Assembly (NCBI GenBank): GCA_030652345.1
Contig: JAUSAU010000005.1
Coordinates: 1-24,556, forward strand
Reading direction: 5' to 3'
Origin: Coriobacteriia bacterium
Lineage (GTDB): Bacteria > Actinomycetota > Coriobacteriia > Anaerosomatales > PALSA-660
DNA length: 24,556 nucleotides
Notes under the pieces: model-generated
The model's database searches: none
Told to the model about the DNA's origin: nothing
The model's input: only the letters and a program-made list of their open reading frames with translations
Program-made: the position numbers and the translations under genes
Part shown: piece after piece, positions 9,336 through 17,568 of the stretch
Layout: each line of letters opens with the position of its first letter
How positions within the stretch are numbered: position 1 is the first letter of the stretch

Positions 9336-10001
9336 GTGCCGGAACACGGACGTACACCAGCGGAAGCGCCCGCACCCGACGAGGGTGCCGGGCGCTTCGC
9401 CGTCTCCGGGGCGCCGGCCGAGGCCGATCCCGCCACGCTCGCCGATCCGGGCGCCCAGCGTGCCCGCCAGCGCGCCGAGGTGCGCGCGTTCGCGCGCTGG
9501 CTGGCCGAGATGGCGATCATCGTCGTCATCTCGCTCATCTCCGCCTGGGCGATCAAGACCTGGCTCGTCCAGCCCTTCGAGATCCCGTCGACCTCCATGG
9601 AGCCGACACTCCTGGTCGGCGATCGCGTACTGGTCGACAAGCTCGCCTACCGCTCACGGACGCCGGCCCCTGGCGACGTCGTCGTCTTCACCTCGGCGGA
9701 GGATCCGTCCAAAAACCTCATCAAGCGCGTCGTGGCCGTCGGCGGTCAGACCCTCGACATCGAGGACGGGCGTCTCATCGTCGATGGCGACTCGCTCACC
9801 GAGTCGTACGTCAATGCGACGTTTCCCGACGACTACACCGCAGAGGAGCCCACGACCGTGCCGGCGGGCATGATCTACGTGATGGGCGACAATCGTGCGA
9901 GCAGCCGCGACAGCCGCTTCTTCGGTCCGGTCCCGCTGACCGGCGTCCTGGGCCGTGCATTCGCGATCTACTGGCCACCGGCACGCATCGGGGGGTTGTG
10001 A
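9336..10001 (+). CDS. lepB: Signal peptidase I, third of three copies
   Basis: This signal peptidase has 221 residues. It has a longer cytoplasmic N-terminus (about 55 residues, Ala/Pro/acidic then Arg-rich), one membrane segment (MAIIVVISLISAWAIKTWLV, 59-78), the nucleophile box PSTSMEPTLLVGD with Ser87, the lysine box LIKRVVAVGGQT with Lys130, and box E, GDNRASSRDSRFFGPV. GTG 9336 is the only start that keeps this head; it has no clear Shine-Dalgarno, so coupling to rplS is likely and the exact start is less certain. The stop overlaps the rnhB GTG. Streptomyces carries a run of signal peptidase genes (sipW to sipZ) next to rplS, so this placement is ancestral rather than new. Confidence 0.93.
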   Translation: MPEHGRTPAEAPAPDEGAGRFAVSGAPAEADPATLADPGAQRARQRAEVRAFARWLAEMAIIVVISLISAWAIKTWLVQPFEIPSTSMEPTLLVGDRVLVDKLAYRSRTPAPGDVVVFTSAEDPSKNLIKRVVAVGGQTLDIEDGRLIVDGDSLTESYVNATFPDDYTAEEPTTVPAGMIYVMGDNRASSRDSRFFGPVPLTGVLGRAFAIYWPPARIGGL

Positions 10002-10792
10002 ACGCAATGGAGCAGAGGCCATCGGTCGACGAGATCCGTACGCTCCTGCGCGAGTGCCCGTCGGCGGAGCTGGCGGACCTCATCGCCATCCTCACCGAAG
10101 ACCCGCGTCTGGGGGTGCGCGCACTCGTCCGATCGGCGGCGAGGCGACTCGAGCGCGACACGCGCGAACAAGCCCGTCTCGACGCGCTGATGGACATGCA
10201 GCGCGCTCTGCACGCGCGCGGCCGTGCGGTCGTCGCCGGTGTGGATGAGGTCGGCAGGGGAGCGCTGGCCGGTCCCGTCACGACCTGCGCGGTCGTTCTG
10301 CGCGCCGACACGGTCATCATCGGCCTGGACGATTCCAAGCGGCTCACGCGTGAGAAGCGCGAGACGATCGCTGCGGCGGTCCGCGAGCTGGCGGTCGCGT
10401 ACTGCGTGGCCGAGGCGACGCCCGCCGAGATCGACTCGCTTGGCATCGCGGGCGCGACCCGCCTCGCCTGGCGCCGCGCGATCGACGGACTCGGCATCGA
10501 GGTCGACCACGTCCTGATCGACGGCAACGACGCCGTGGTGGGCCGGGAGGCGACGCCGGTCATCGGTGGCGACTCCAAGTGCGCCTGCATCGCGGCCGCG
10601 TCCGTCATCGCGAAGGTCGAACGCGACCGCTACATGGCGGAGGTCCTCGCGCCGGCCCATCCCGCCTACGGCTTCGAACTCAATCGCGGTTACGGGACGC
10701 CGGAACACATGCAGGTGCTGGCTGATATCGGTCCCAGCGCCGCCCATCGCCACTCCTTCTCGCCGTGCATGGATCAGGAGACGCTCTTCTAG
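9998..10792 (+). CDS. rnhB: Ribonuclease HII
   Basis: RNase HII nicks 5' of single ribonucleotides in DNA and removes RNA from RNA-DNA hybrids. The catalytic acidic residues are present: Asp83 and Glu84 in GVDEVGRGALAGP, Asp175 in VLIDGND, and Asp192 in GGDSKCACIAAASVIAKVERD. The C-terminal YGFELNRGYGTPEHMQ and HRHSFSP are also typical. About 75 residues precede the catalytic domain, an Arg/Glu/Leu-rich helical extension of the kind seen in Firmicutes RNase HII. GTG 9998 overlaps the lepB stop and gives 264 residues; ATG 10007, in the same frame, is an equally possible start. Confidence 0.94.
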   Translation: MNAMEQRPSVDEIRTLLRECPSAELADLIAILTEDPRLGVRALVRSAARRLERDTREQARLDALMDMQRALHARGRAVVAGVDEVGRGALAGPVTTCAVVLRADTVIIGLDDSKRLTREKRETIAAAVRELAVAYCVAEATPAEIDSLGIAGATRLAWRRAIDGLGIEVDHVLIDGNDAVVGREATPVIGGDSKCACIAAASVIAKVERDRYMAEVLAPAHPAYGFELNRGYGTPEHMQVLADIGPSAAHRHSFSPCMDQETLF

Positions 10793-10863
10793 CGTCACCG
10801 GTTGGGATCCGGTCGGATTCGGGTTCGTACCACCCGCGACGATGGTTCGCGGAGGTGGTCACC

Positions 10864-11235
10864 ATGGACCGCAAGGAGCTCGGCACGCGAGGCGAAGACG
10901 CCGCGGCGGCGTACCTGGAACGCATCGGCATGACCGTCGAGGCACGGAACTGGCGCTGTGCGTGCGGCGAGATCGACATCATCGCCCGCGACGGACAGAC
11001 GCTCGTACTCGTCGAGGTGAAGACGCGCCGCTCGGAGAAGGCGGGCACGGCCGAGGAGGCTGTCTCTCCGACCAAGCAGAAGCGCATCGCGAGACTGGCC
11101 GGTGCGTACCTGGCCGGAGTCGGGCGCGACGAGCCCGGTGAGGTGCGGTTCGACGTCATCGCGATCCGGGTGCTGTCCGAGGACCGCGCACTCCTGCGGC
11201 ACTACCGCGCCGCGTTCGACGTCTCCGCCTCATGA
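10864..11235 (+). CDS. yraN: YraN/UPF0102 family nuclease-fold protein
   Basis: This protein belongs to the YraN (UPF0102) family, which has a restriction-endonuclease-like fold and no firmly settled role. The 123-residue product has the family pattern: LGTRGEDAAAAYLERIGM, RNWRCACGEIDIIARDG and LVLVEVKTRRS. Glu36, Asp38, Glu51 and Lys53 form a plausible PD-(D/E)xK active site. I start at ATG 10864 because GGAGG lies at 10851-10855, eight bases upstream; the open frame extends further up but without family similarity. It sits before comM and dprA, a common arrangement that hints at DNA processing or repair. The 71-base gap before it holds no promoter I could call. Confidence 0.93.
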   Translation: MDRKELGTRGEDAAAAYLERIGMTVEARNWRCACGEIDIIARDGQTLVLVEVKTRRSEKAGTAEEAVSPTKQKRIARLAGAYLAGVGRDEPGEVRFDVIAIRVLSEDRALLRHYRAAFDVSAS

Positions 11236-12710
11236 GCCAGGCCACGGTCTCGTCCTGGACGATCCACGGGGTCGAGGCGCTGCACGTCGAGGTACAGGCG
11301 GACGTCTCTGCGGGACTGCCGGGCTTCACCATCGTCGGGCTGGGCGACACGGCGGTCATGGAGGCGCGTGACCGCGTCCGCGCCGCCGTGCGCGCGGCCG
11401 GCTTCGACTTCCCGAACGCGCGCGTGACGATCAATCTGGCACCCGCGCCCGTCCGCAAGCACGGGACGGGGTTCGACCTGCCCATCGCGGCGGCGCTGCT
11501 CACGGCGACCGGTCAGATTCCGCGCTCGGCGGCGGCGGGCAGGAGCGCGGTCGGCGAGCTGTCGCTCGACGGAGCGGTGCGCCCGGTGCCGGGACTGCTG
11601 GCGCACGCGCTCTCGGCTGCCCGAGCGCGCCTGCCGCTCATGCTGTCGTCAGAGGCCATCGCGCAGGTTGCGCGCGTCCCCGACCTGGCGGCGATCCCGA
11701 TCCGGTCGCTCGGCCAGCTCAGGACGGAGGTCGCTCCCGTGTGCGGCGGCGACGCGTCAGACATACCGCTGCCCTTCACAGGTCCGGATCTCAGCGAGGT
11801 CCGCGGTCAGTCCGCCGCCAAGCGAGCGCTCGAGATCGCGGCGGCCGGCGGGCTCAACGCGCTGTTCATCGGACCCCCGGGCGCCGGGAAGACGATGCTC
11901 GCCAGGCGCCTCCCCGGGATCCTGCCGGAGCTGACGCCGGGCGAGCGGCTCGACACCGCGGTGGTGCACTCCGTGGCCGGACTCGACGTGACCGACGTAC
12001 TCGCCGGGGTGCGGCCATTCCGCGCCCCCCATCACACCGCGTCGTCCGCCGGGCTGGTGGGCGGAGGCTCGCCGCCGCGTCCCGGTGAGGCGTCACTGGC
12101 GCACAACGGCGTCCTGTTCCTGGACGAGCTCGCGGAGTTCTCGCCTGCGGCCCTTCAGGCGCTCCGACAGCCGCTCGAGGATGGCTACCTGACCCTCGTG
12201 CGCGCTGACGGCCGCATACGCTATCCGGCGCACTTCGCACTCATCGGCGCGATGAACCCGTGCCCGTGCGGTCATCTCGGTGACGCGCAGCGCCCGTGCA
12301 CCTGTCCGCCGGCGATCGTGGAACGCTACAGGAGGCGGATCGGTGGCCCGCTCACGGACCGCATGGACCTGTGCATGCGGGTGGAGCGCGTCTCGCCCTC
12401 GGCGTTGCTCACGTTGCCGCTCGAAGAGAGTTCAGCCACGGTCCGCGCGAGGGTCGTGCTCGCCCGGGATGTGGCGGCTGCACGCGGCACGATGAACTCG
12501 GCACTCTCCGGCGCCGCTCTGCTCAGGGCGTGTTCTCTCACGCCACAGGGGCGCCATACGGTGGAAACGGCGGCCCGTGTGCACCGGCTGTCGGGTCGCG
12601 GTGTCACCCGGCTCCTCCGCGTCGCACTGACCATCGCCGACCTCGAGGGCGCGGACACGGTGGGCGACGAGCACGTCCATGAGGCGACGTGCTTCCGGGC
12701 GGCCTCATGA
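11232..12710 (+). CDS. comM: ComM/YifB-family AAA+ ATPase (Mg-chelatase-like)
   Basis: ComM is a hexameric helicase-like AAA+ protein that promotes branch migration during natural transformation. Family members also occur in non-competent bacteria. The 492-residue product has an N-terminal Lon-protease-like ChlI domain (about 10-165, GLPGFTIVGLGDTAVMEARD). The AAA+ core has Walker A GPPGAGKT (214-221), FRAPHHTASSAGLVGGG, Walker B GVLFLDELAEF (from 293) and the conserved cysteine cluster NPCPCG...CTCPP. The C-terminal helical domain carries RVHRLSGRGVTRLLRVALTIADLEG. ATG 11232 overlaps the yraN stop, and its stop overlaps dprA, so the three are tightly coupled. Confidence 0.96.
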   Translation: MSQATVSSWTIHGVEALHVEVQADVSAGLPGFTIVGLGDTAVMEARDRVRAAVRAAGFDFPNARVTINLAPAPVRKHGTGFDLPIAAALLTATGQIPRSAAAGRSAVGELSLDGAVRPVPGLLAHALSAARARLPLMLSSEAIAQVARVPDLAAIPIRSLGQLRTEVAPVCGGDASDIPLPFTGPDLSEVRGQSAAKRALEIAAAGGLNALFIGPPGAGKTMLARRLPGILPELTPGERLDTAVVHSVAGLDVTDVLAGVRPFRAPHHTASSAGLVGGGSPPRPGEASLAHNGVLFLDELAEFSPAALQALRQPLEDGYLTLVRADGRIRYPAHFALIGAMNPCPCGHLGDAQRPCTCPPAIVERYRRRIGGPLTDRMDLCMRVERVSPSALLTLPLEESSATVRARVVLARDVAAARGTMNSALSGAALLRACSLTPQGRHTVETAARVHRLSGRGVTRLLRVALTIADLEGADTVGDEHVHEATCFRAAS

Positions 12711-13606
12711 GCGCGTCGCGCTTCGAACTGCATCTGGGGGAGCCCGGCTATCCGGCGCACCTGGCGCTGTCGCCGCGACCGCCCCGGCACCTCTTCGTCA
12801 TGGGCGACCCGGCCGCGCTCGTCCCGGGGCTCGCGGTCATCGGCTCCCGCAAGGCGACTCCCTACGGACTCGCCTGCGCCAAGCTGTTCGCGGGCTGGGC
12901 CGCGGGCTGTGGCGTCACGATCGTCTCCGGAGCCGCGATCGGTTGCGACCAGGCTGCGCAGACCGCCGCTCTGGCGGCCGGAGGACGGTCGATCGCGGTG
13001 CTCGGCTGCGGCGCGGACATCGACTACCCGTACAGTTCCCGCACCCTGCTGCGCGAACTGAGGGACGGCGCAGGCGCCGTCGTCTCCGAGTTCCCGTGGG
13101 GGATGCCCGTACGACCCGGGCACTTTCCCGCACGGAACCGCATCATCGCCGGCCTGTCGCAGGCCGTCCTTGTCGTCGAAGCGGCGATGCCGTCGGGCAC
13201 CTTCTCGACGGCCGACCACGCGCTCGACGCGGACCGGACGGTGCTCGCGGTGCCCGGCTCCGTGCTCTTCTCGGGATCCGCCGGCTGCAACCGGCTTCTG
13301 CGTCAGGGAGCGGGACTCGTCGCCTGTGTCGAGGACCTCGCGGACGAACTCGCCTCGGCAGGTCTGATCGATCACCTGACCGCGGGCGCGAGCCGGCCGG
13401 CTCCCGGAGCCGCCGAGAAGGGCGAGATCGGCACGGCGGATCCGGTCCTGCGTGCGGTCCAGGCCGACCCGATGAGCCCGGACGCCATCGCCCGCCATCT
13501 CGACCTGCCCGCCCATGAGGCGCTACGGCGGCTCGCAGTCCTCGAGGCACGAGGGTGGATCGAGCGCTTCCCGGACGGGAGGTACGGTCCGTGCCGCTCC
13601 CTATGA
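12707..13606 (+). CDS. dprA: DNA-processing protein DprA, compact form
   Basis: DprA binds incoming single-stranded DNA and loads RecA during transformation. The product has 299 residues, shorter than many DprA proteins of about 360. The Rossmann-like core is complete: LAVIGSRKATPYG (42-54), VSGAAIGCDQAA, VLGCGADIDYPYS, SEFPWGMPVRPGHFPARNRI, a degenerate SGTFSTADHAL and VPGS...GCNRLLRQGA. A C-terminal winged helix lies at about 245-299 (MSPDAIARHLDLPAHEALRR). Only about 40 residues precede the core, so the usual N-terminal SAM-like domain is missing. ATG 12707 overlaps the comM stop. Confidence 0.94.
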   Translation: MSASRFELHLGEPGYPAHLALSPRPPRHLFVMGDPAALVPGLAVIGSRKATPYGLACAKLFAGWAAGCGVTIVSGAAIGCDQAAQTAALAAGGRSIAVLGCGADIDYPYSSRTLLRELRDGAGAVVSEFPWGMPVRPGHFPARNRIIAGLSQAVLVVEAAMPSGTFSTADHALDADRTVLAVPGSVLFSGSAGCNRLLRQGAGLVACVEDLADELASAGLIDHLTAGASRPAPGAAEKGEIGTADPVLRAVQADPMSPDAIARHLDLPAHEALRRLAVLEARGWIERFPDGRYGPCRSL

Positions 13607-13671
13607 CGCTACAATCACTCCGCGCCCGGCCACCACCAGAGACCCGGGCGATACCGACGCCCGGAGGTCGC

Positions 13672-15039
13672 GTGGATCGTCGCATCACCATCATCGGAGG
13701 AGGACTCGCCGGTTCCGAGGCGGCGTTCCAGCTCGCCGTCCGCGGCTGGGCCGTCACGCTGCTCGAGATGCGGCCCGAGGTGGCCGGCCCCGCGCACCAT
13801 ACCGGTGACCTCGCGGAGCTCGTGTGCTCCAACTCGTTCAAATCATGCGACCCGAACACGGCCGCCGGCATGCTCAAGCGCGAGCTCGAGAGCATGGGGA
13901 GTCTCATCCTGGCCGCCGCACGGGCGAGCTCCGTACCTGCGGGTGGAGCGCTCGCAGTCGACAGGACGCGCTTCAGTGCCCTTGTCGCCGGCACCCTCGC
14001 ATCGTTGCCGGGACTCACCATCGCCCGGACCGAAGCGGTCACGATCCCCGAAGGCCCGGTCATCGTCGCGACGGGCCCGCTCACGAGTCCTGCGCTCGAG
14101 CCGGAGCTCACACGGCTCGTGGGCGAGGGCCGGCTCGCCTTCTACGACGCTGCCGCCCCCGTCATCGACGCCGCCACCATCGACAGGGATCTCGTCTTCG
14201 CCCAGTCGCGCTACGACAAGGGCGCGGGCGCGGACTACCTGAACTGCCCGCTCGACCGTGAGCAGTACGAGGCCTTCATCGATGCGCTCCTCGCGGCGCG
14301 TCGCGTGACCGCCAAGGAGTTCGAGTCGGCGGACCTGTTCCAGGCCTGCCAGCCGGTCGAGGAGATCGCCCGTAAGGGGAGGGACGCCCTGCGCTTCGGC
14401 ACGATGAAGCCGGTCGGACTGACCGACCCCGTCACCGGTGCCAGGCCGTGGGCCGTGGTGCAGCTCCGCGCGGAGAACCTCGCGTCGACCGCCTACAACC
14501 TCGTCGGATTCCAGACCAATCTCACGTTCACGGAGCAGCAGCGTGTCTTCCGGATGATCCCCGGCCTCGGCGATGCCGACTTCCTCCGCTACGGCGTCAT
14601 GCACCGCAACACGTTCGTCGACGCGCCGCGCCTCCTCACGTCCGATCTCGCTCTGCGCGAGCACCCGTCGGTGCGCTTCGCCGGACAGCTCACCGGGACC
14701 GAGGGGTACATGGAGGCCGCGGCCAGCGGGCTAGTCGCCGCGCTCGGGGCCTGTGCACAGGCATCGGGCTCCGACGCTGTCGTCGTGCCGCCTGAGACCG
14801 CTCTGGGCGCTCTGCTGACGTACGCCACCGGCCCGCTCACCTCGCCGTATCAGCCCATGCACGTCAACTTCGGGCTGGTCCCGCCTCTCGCGGCGCGGGT
14901 CCGGGGCAAGCAGGAGCGCTACGCCGCATATGCGGAGCGCGGCACGGCGGCGCTCGCGACCTGGGTCGCCTCGCGCGGCGATCTGGAGCTGGATATCGCG
15001 GTCGCCGCTGCCGAGCGAGTCCGGGAGCTCACACCATGA
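13672..15039 (+). CDS. trmFO: Folate-dependent tRNA m5U54 methyltransferase TrmFO
   Basis: TrmFO (formerly Gid) makes 5-methyluridine at position 54 of the tRNA T-loop using methylene-tetrahydrofolate and FADH2. The FAD-binding motif ITIIGGGLAGSEAA begins at residue 5. The two catalytic cysteines appear as Cys52 in ELVCSNSFKS and Cys226 in FQACQPVEEIA. Further family motifs are TMKPVGLTDP, YNLVGFQTNLTF, YGVMHRNTF, GQLTGTEGYMEAA and HVNFGLVPPL. GTG 13672 gives 455 residues and has GGAGG at 13663-13667; it places the FAD motif where the family has it. ATG 13603, which overlaps the dprA stop, is in frame and would add 23 Pro/Arg-rich residues, so it is a possible alternative. The stop overlaps xerC. 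Confidence 0.95.
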   Translation: MDRRITIIGGGLAGSEAAFQLAVRGWAVTLLEMRPEVAGPAHHTGDLAELVCSNSFKSCDPNTAAGMLKRELESMGSLILAAARASSVPAGGALAVDRTRFSALVAGTLASLPGLTIARTEAVTIPEGPVIVATGPLTSPALEPELTRLVGEGRLAFYDAAAPVIDAATIDRDLVFAQSRYDKGAGADYLNCPLDREQYEAFIDALLAARRVTAKEFESADLFQACQPVEEIARKGRDALRFGTMKPVGLTDPVTGARPWAVVQLRAENLASTAYNLVGFQTNLTFTEQQRVFRMIPGLGDADFLRYGVMHRNTFVDAPRLLTSDLALREHPSVRFAGQLTGTEGYMEAAASGLVAALGACAQASGSDAVVVPPETALGALLTYATGPLTSPYQPMHVNFGLVPPLAARVRGKQERYAAYAERGTAALATWVASRGDLELDIAVAAAERVRELTP

Positions 15040-15944
15040 CATCGCCGGCGGACGACATCGCAGCGGCGCTCGTCGACCGATTCCTGCGGCACCTGACCGT
15101 CGAGCGCAACGTCTCACCGCAGACGACGCGCGCATACGCGGCCGATCTCGCCCGCTATCTCGAATGGGCCGAGCGCGCCGAGGTGGATCCGCTCGCGCTC
15201 ACTCCCCAGGTGCTGCGCCGCTACCTCGCGGAGCTCGATCGTGCGCAGTACGCGCGACGCACCATCGCCCGACGTCTCTCCGCGGTCCGGGCGCTCTTCT
15301 CCTACGCCAACCGTGAGGGAGTGACGTCGGTCGACCCTGCTGCTGTCGTCGCGACGCCCAAACTCCCCAAGCGTCTGCCCCACACAGTGCCGACCGACCT
15401 TCTGGATGCCCTGCTCGAGGCGCCCGACCCGTCGACGCGGGAAGGGCTGCGCGACAGAGCCCTGCTCGAACTCCTCTACGCGACCGGTGCTCGTGTCAGC
15501 GAGGCCGCGGGGCTGGACCGGACCGACATCGATCTCGCCCAGGGCCAGGTCCGCGTCACCGGGAAAGGCGACAAGCAGCGCATCCTCCCGCTGCACCGCC
15601 GGGCCGTGGCGCGCCTTGAGGGGTACATGCGCGAGGGACGGCGCCAGTTCAAGCCTCGCGCGGGTGAGGAGGCGGTGTTCCTCAACCGGAACGGTTCGCG
15701 GCTGACCGACGGGGGCATTCGGCGTATGCTCGACCGGCATGTCCGGGCGTTGGGTGGGACGACCGGTATCACGCCGCACGCTATCCGCCATACCTTCGCA
15801 ACGCATATGCTGGAGGCCGGAGCAGACCTGCGAACGGTACAGGAGCTTCTCGGCCATGTTGCCCTGTCCACCACCCAGATTTACACTCACCTTGGGGCAA
15901 GTCGCCTGCAGCGGGTACACAAGAACGCGCACCCACGCGCGTGA
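15036..15944 (+). CDS. xerC: Tyrosine recombinase XerC/XerD
   Basis: This Xer recombinase resolves chromosome dimers at dif during division. The 302-residue product has the N-terminal SAM-like core-binding domain (about 8-95, [19 protein letters not shown]) and the catalytic domain from about 115. All catalytic residues are present: Arg153 (YATGARVSE), Lys177 (TGKGDKQR), His248 and Arg251 ([12 protein letters not shown]), His274 ([15 protein letters not shown]) and the nucleophile Tyr283. Length and motifs are those of chromosomal XerC/D rather than an integrase. ATG 15036 overlaps the trmFO stop. XerC versus XerD cannot be settled without comparison; the position between dprA and whiG favours XerC. 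Confidence 0.93.
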   Translation: MTSPADDIAAALVDRFLRHLTVERNVSPQTTRAYAADLARYLEWAERAEVDPLALTPQVLRRYLAELDRAQYARRTIARRLSAVRALFSYANREGVTSVDPAAVVATPKLPKRLPHTVPTDLLDALLEAPDPSTREGLRDRALLELLYATGARVSEAAGLDRTDIDLAQGQVRVTGKGDKQRILPLHRRAVARLEGYMREGRRQFKPRAGEEAVFLNRNGSRLTDGGIRRMLDRHVRALGGTTGITPHAIRHTFATHMLEAGADLRTVQELLGHVALSTTQIYTHLGASRLQRVHKNAHPRA

Positions 15945-15975
15945 CCACGTTCTTTTCCTCCGAAGGGGCCTCCGG

Positions 15976-16770
15976 ATGAAGAACCCGCCACCGCGGGCAG
16001 ACCTGCCGACACTCTGGACCCGGTTCAAAGAGACCGGGGACGTGTCGGCTCGTGAACAACTGATCCTGCACTACTCGCCGCTGGTGAAGTACGTCGCCGG
16101 TCGCGTCTCCGCGAACCTTCCGCAGACCGTCGAGAACGCCGACCTGATCTCGTACGGGATCTTCGGGCTCATCGATGCGATCCAGAAGTTCGACATGGAG
16201 CGCGGCATCAAGTTCGAGACGTACGCCATCGCGCGCATCAAGGGCGCGATCATCGACGAACTCCGCTCGCTCGACTGGGTGCCGCGCAGCGTGCGCGCAC
16301 GTGCGCGCGACATCGAACGGGCGATCATGGCGCTCGAGTCGCGCCTCCTCCGCACGCCGACCGACGTCGAGGTCGCCGCGGAGCTCGCCATCCCGGTCAA
16401 GGACCTGCAGGACACCTTCGCGAAGCTCTCATACACCTCCATCGTCTCCTTCGAGGAACTGTGGGCCCCGGGCGGCGAGAAGGACGAGAAGAGCACGCTG
16501 ATGTCCATGATCCGGGACGACAGCGCGGACGATCCGGTCCTCATGTTCGAGTCGGAGGAGATCAAGGAGATCCTCGCCGGCGCCATCGAGCGACTTCCTG
16601 AGCGCGAACGGACCGTGGTTGTGCTCTACTACTACGAGGGACTGTCGCTGAAGGAGTTCGGCCAGGTCCTCGGCGTGACCGAGTCGCGTGTCAGCCAACT
16701 CCATACGAAGGCGGTCCTTCGCCTTCGCGCACGGCTCCACTCGGCTCAGGGATACGTCGCAAAGGACTAG
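15976..16770 (+). CDS. whiG: WhiG/FliA-family alternative sigma factor (sigma-28 type)
   Basis: This is a sigma-70 family factor of the FliA/SigD/WhiG group. The 264-residue product begins [10 protein letters not shown] and then [20 protein letters not shown]. Region 2 ([37 protein letters not shown]) is followed by [18 protein letters not shown] (region 3) and by region 4, [20 protein letters not shown] with [20 protein letters not shown]. By memory it resembles Streptomyces WhiG closely. ATG 15976 has AAGGGG at 15963-15968. In Streptomyces WhiG directs sporulation; in motile actinobacteria the same lineage directs flagellar genes. No flagellar or anti-sigma gene is present here, so the regulon is open. 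It stands 31 bases after xerC, in the conserved place for whiG. Confidence 0.92.
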   Translation: MKNPPPRADLPTLWTRFKETGDVSAREQLILHYSPLVKYVAGRVSANLPQTVENADLISYGIFGLIDAIQKFDMERGIKFETYAIARIKGAIIDELRSLDWVPRSVRARARDIERAIMALESRLLRTPTDVEVAAELAIPVKDLQDTFAKLSYTSIVSFEELWAPGGEKDEKSTLMSMIRDDSADDPVLMFESEEIKEILAGAIERLPERERTVVVLYYYEGLSLKEFGQVLGVTESRVSQLHTKAVLRLRARLHSAQGYVAKD

Positions 16771-16785
16771 AAGGAGACACGCTAG

Positions 16786-17373
16786 ATGGCCTCGGAGACG
16801 GTGCTCGTCGTCGAAGACACCGAACTGCTTCGCCGCATCTACACCGACAAGCTGACCCAGGAGGGCTATCGCGTGCTACAGGCCGGCGACGGTCTGGAGT
16901 GCGTCAACCTCCTGCGGACGACGCAGGTCGATCTGATCCTGCTCGACCTCGTGATGCCGCGGATGAGCGGCCTCGAGGCGCTCGAGCAAGTCAAGCGCGA
17001 CCCGCGCACGCGCGACATCCCGGTCATCATCCTGAGCAACCTCGGTCAGGACGGCGACGTCCAGCGAGGCCTGGACCTCGGTGCGGCCGACTACCTGGTC
17101 AAGAACTCCGCGAAACCCGCGGACGTCTCCGCCAAGATCCGTGCGACCCTCGACATGCTGCCGACGGCGCCCGCGAGTCGCACCGTCTTCAAGGTGCTGC
17201 TGCGCGACCACGAGGGCGACGCCGACGCCCTGGTCGAGCACGCCAAACTGCCGCGGCGTCTGTGGTGCCCGGCGTGCCAGGTCGAACTCACGCTCGAACT
17301 GATCCCGAAGAAGGACCGCGAGCACTGGTACGACGCCCACGTCGTCTGCCCCTCGTGCGGCAGGGAGTATTAG
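16786..17373 (+). CDS. Orphan receiver-domain protein with C-terminal zinc-ribbon-like tail
   Basis: The 195-residue protein begins with a complete CheY-like receiver domain (about 5-124). The acidic pair is Glu10-Asp11, the phospho-acceptor is Asp54 (LILLDLVMPRMSG), the switch residue is Ser84 (VIILSNLG) and the conserved lysine is Lys106 (DYLVKNSAKP). A short linker leads to a C-terminal region with Cys161-x2-Cys164 and Cys188-x2-Cys191, which looks like a zinc ribbon rather than a DNA-binding helix-turn-helix. No histidine kinase is nearby. ATG 16786 has AAGGAG at 16771-16776 and follows the sigma factor by 15 bases, so the two are probably co-transcribed. A role in phosphorelay control of the sigma factor or of motility is conceivable but is inference only. 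Confidence 0.85.
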   Translation: MASETVLVVEDTELLRRIYTDKLTQEGYRVLQAGDGLECVNLLRTTQVDLILLDLVMPRMSGLEALEQVKRDPRTRDIPVIILSNLGQDGDVQRGLDLGAADYLVKNSAKPADVSAKIRATLDMLPTAPASRTVFKVLLRDHEGDADALVEHAKLPRRLWCPACQVELTLELIPKKDREHWYDAHVVCPSCGREY

Positions 17374-17408
17374 CCGCACCCGTGGGGGACTGGACTCGCC
17401 CGGACGCG

Positions 17409-17437
17409 TTGTCGCGTGCGGGGCGCTCTGCTACACT
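17409..17437 (+). promoter_or_regulatory. Promoter of rpsB-tsf
   Basis: TTGTCG (17409-17414) and TACACT (17432-17437) are 17 bases apart, the same geometry as the rplS promoter. The predicted start near 17444 leaves a long leader of about 125 bases before rpsB. Confidence 0.62.
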
Positions 17438-17472
17438 ACATCGGCTCTGACTACACACGCCCGCCGGTCCAC

Positions 17473-17510
17473 GTCGCTCGGTGCCGTCCTCTCTGAAGGG
17501 CGGTCGCGAC
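17473..17510 (+). promoter_or_regulatory. Stem-loop in the rpsB 5' leader
   Basis: GTCGC (17473-17477) pairs with GCGAC (17506-17510), and after an asymmetric internal loop GCCGTCC (17483-17489) pairs with GGGCGGT (17498-17504) using two G-U pairs. It lies in the middle of the long rpsB leader. S2 represses its own message through a leader structure in other bacteria, so an autoregulatory role is possible. Confidence 0.35.
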
Positions 17511-17568
17511 GAGGAATCACCATCAGCCGCCGGGCGGAGGAAGCAACCGAAACCAGGAGGACAGCACC

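Noticed and set aside
10793..10863. tRNA-like sequence (GGGTTCGTACC) before yraN
   Set aside because: Only a T-loop-like string; no acceptor or anticodon stems could be drawn around it.
13586..13615. Promoter before trmFO (GGTCCG, 18 bases, TACAAT)
   Set aside because: The -10 box is good but the -35 region is poor and the site overlaps the dprA end. I noted it in the shared-motif finding and did not call it as a feature.
13603..13671. ATG 13603 as the trmFO start, overlapping the dprA stop
   Set aside because: Possible by coupling, but it adds 23 Pro/Arg-rich residues before the FAD motif that the family lacks, and GTG 13672 has a GGAGG site. I kept it only as an alternative.
15036..15944. 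Xer recombinase as evidence of an integrated element
   Set aside because: Length, motifs and conserved housekeeping neighbours fit the chromosomal dimer-resolution enzyme; there are no flanking repeats or cargo genes.
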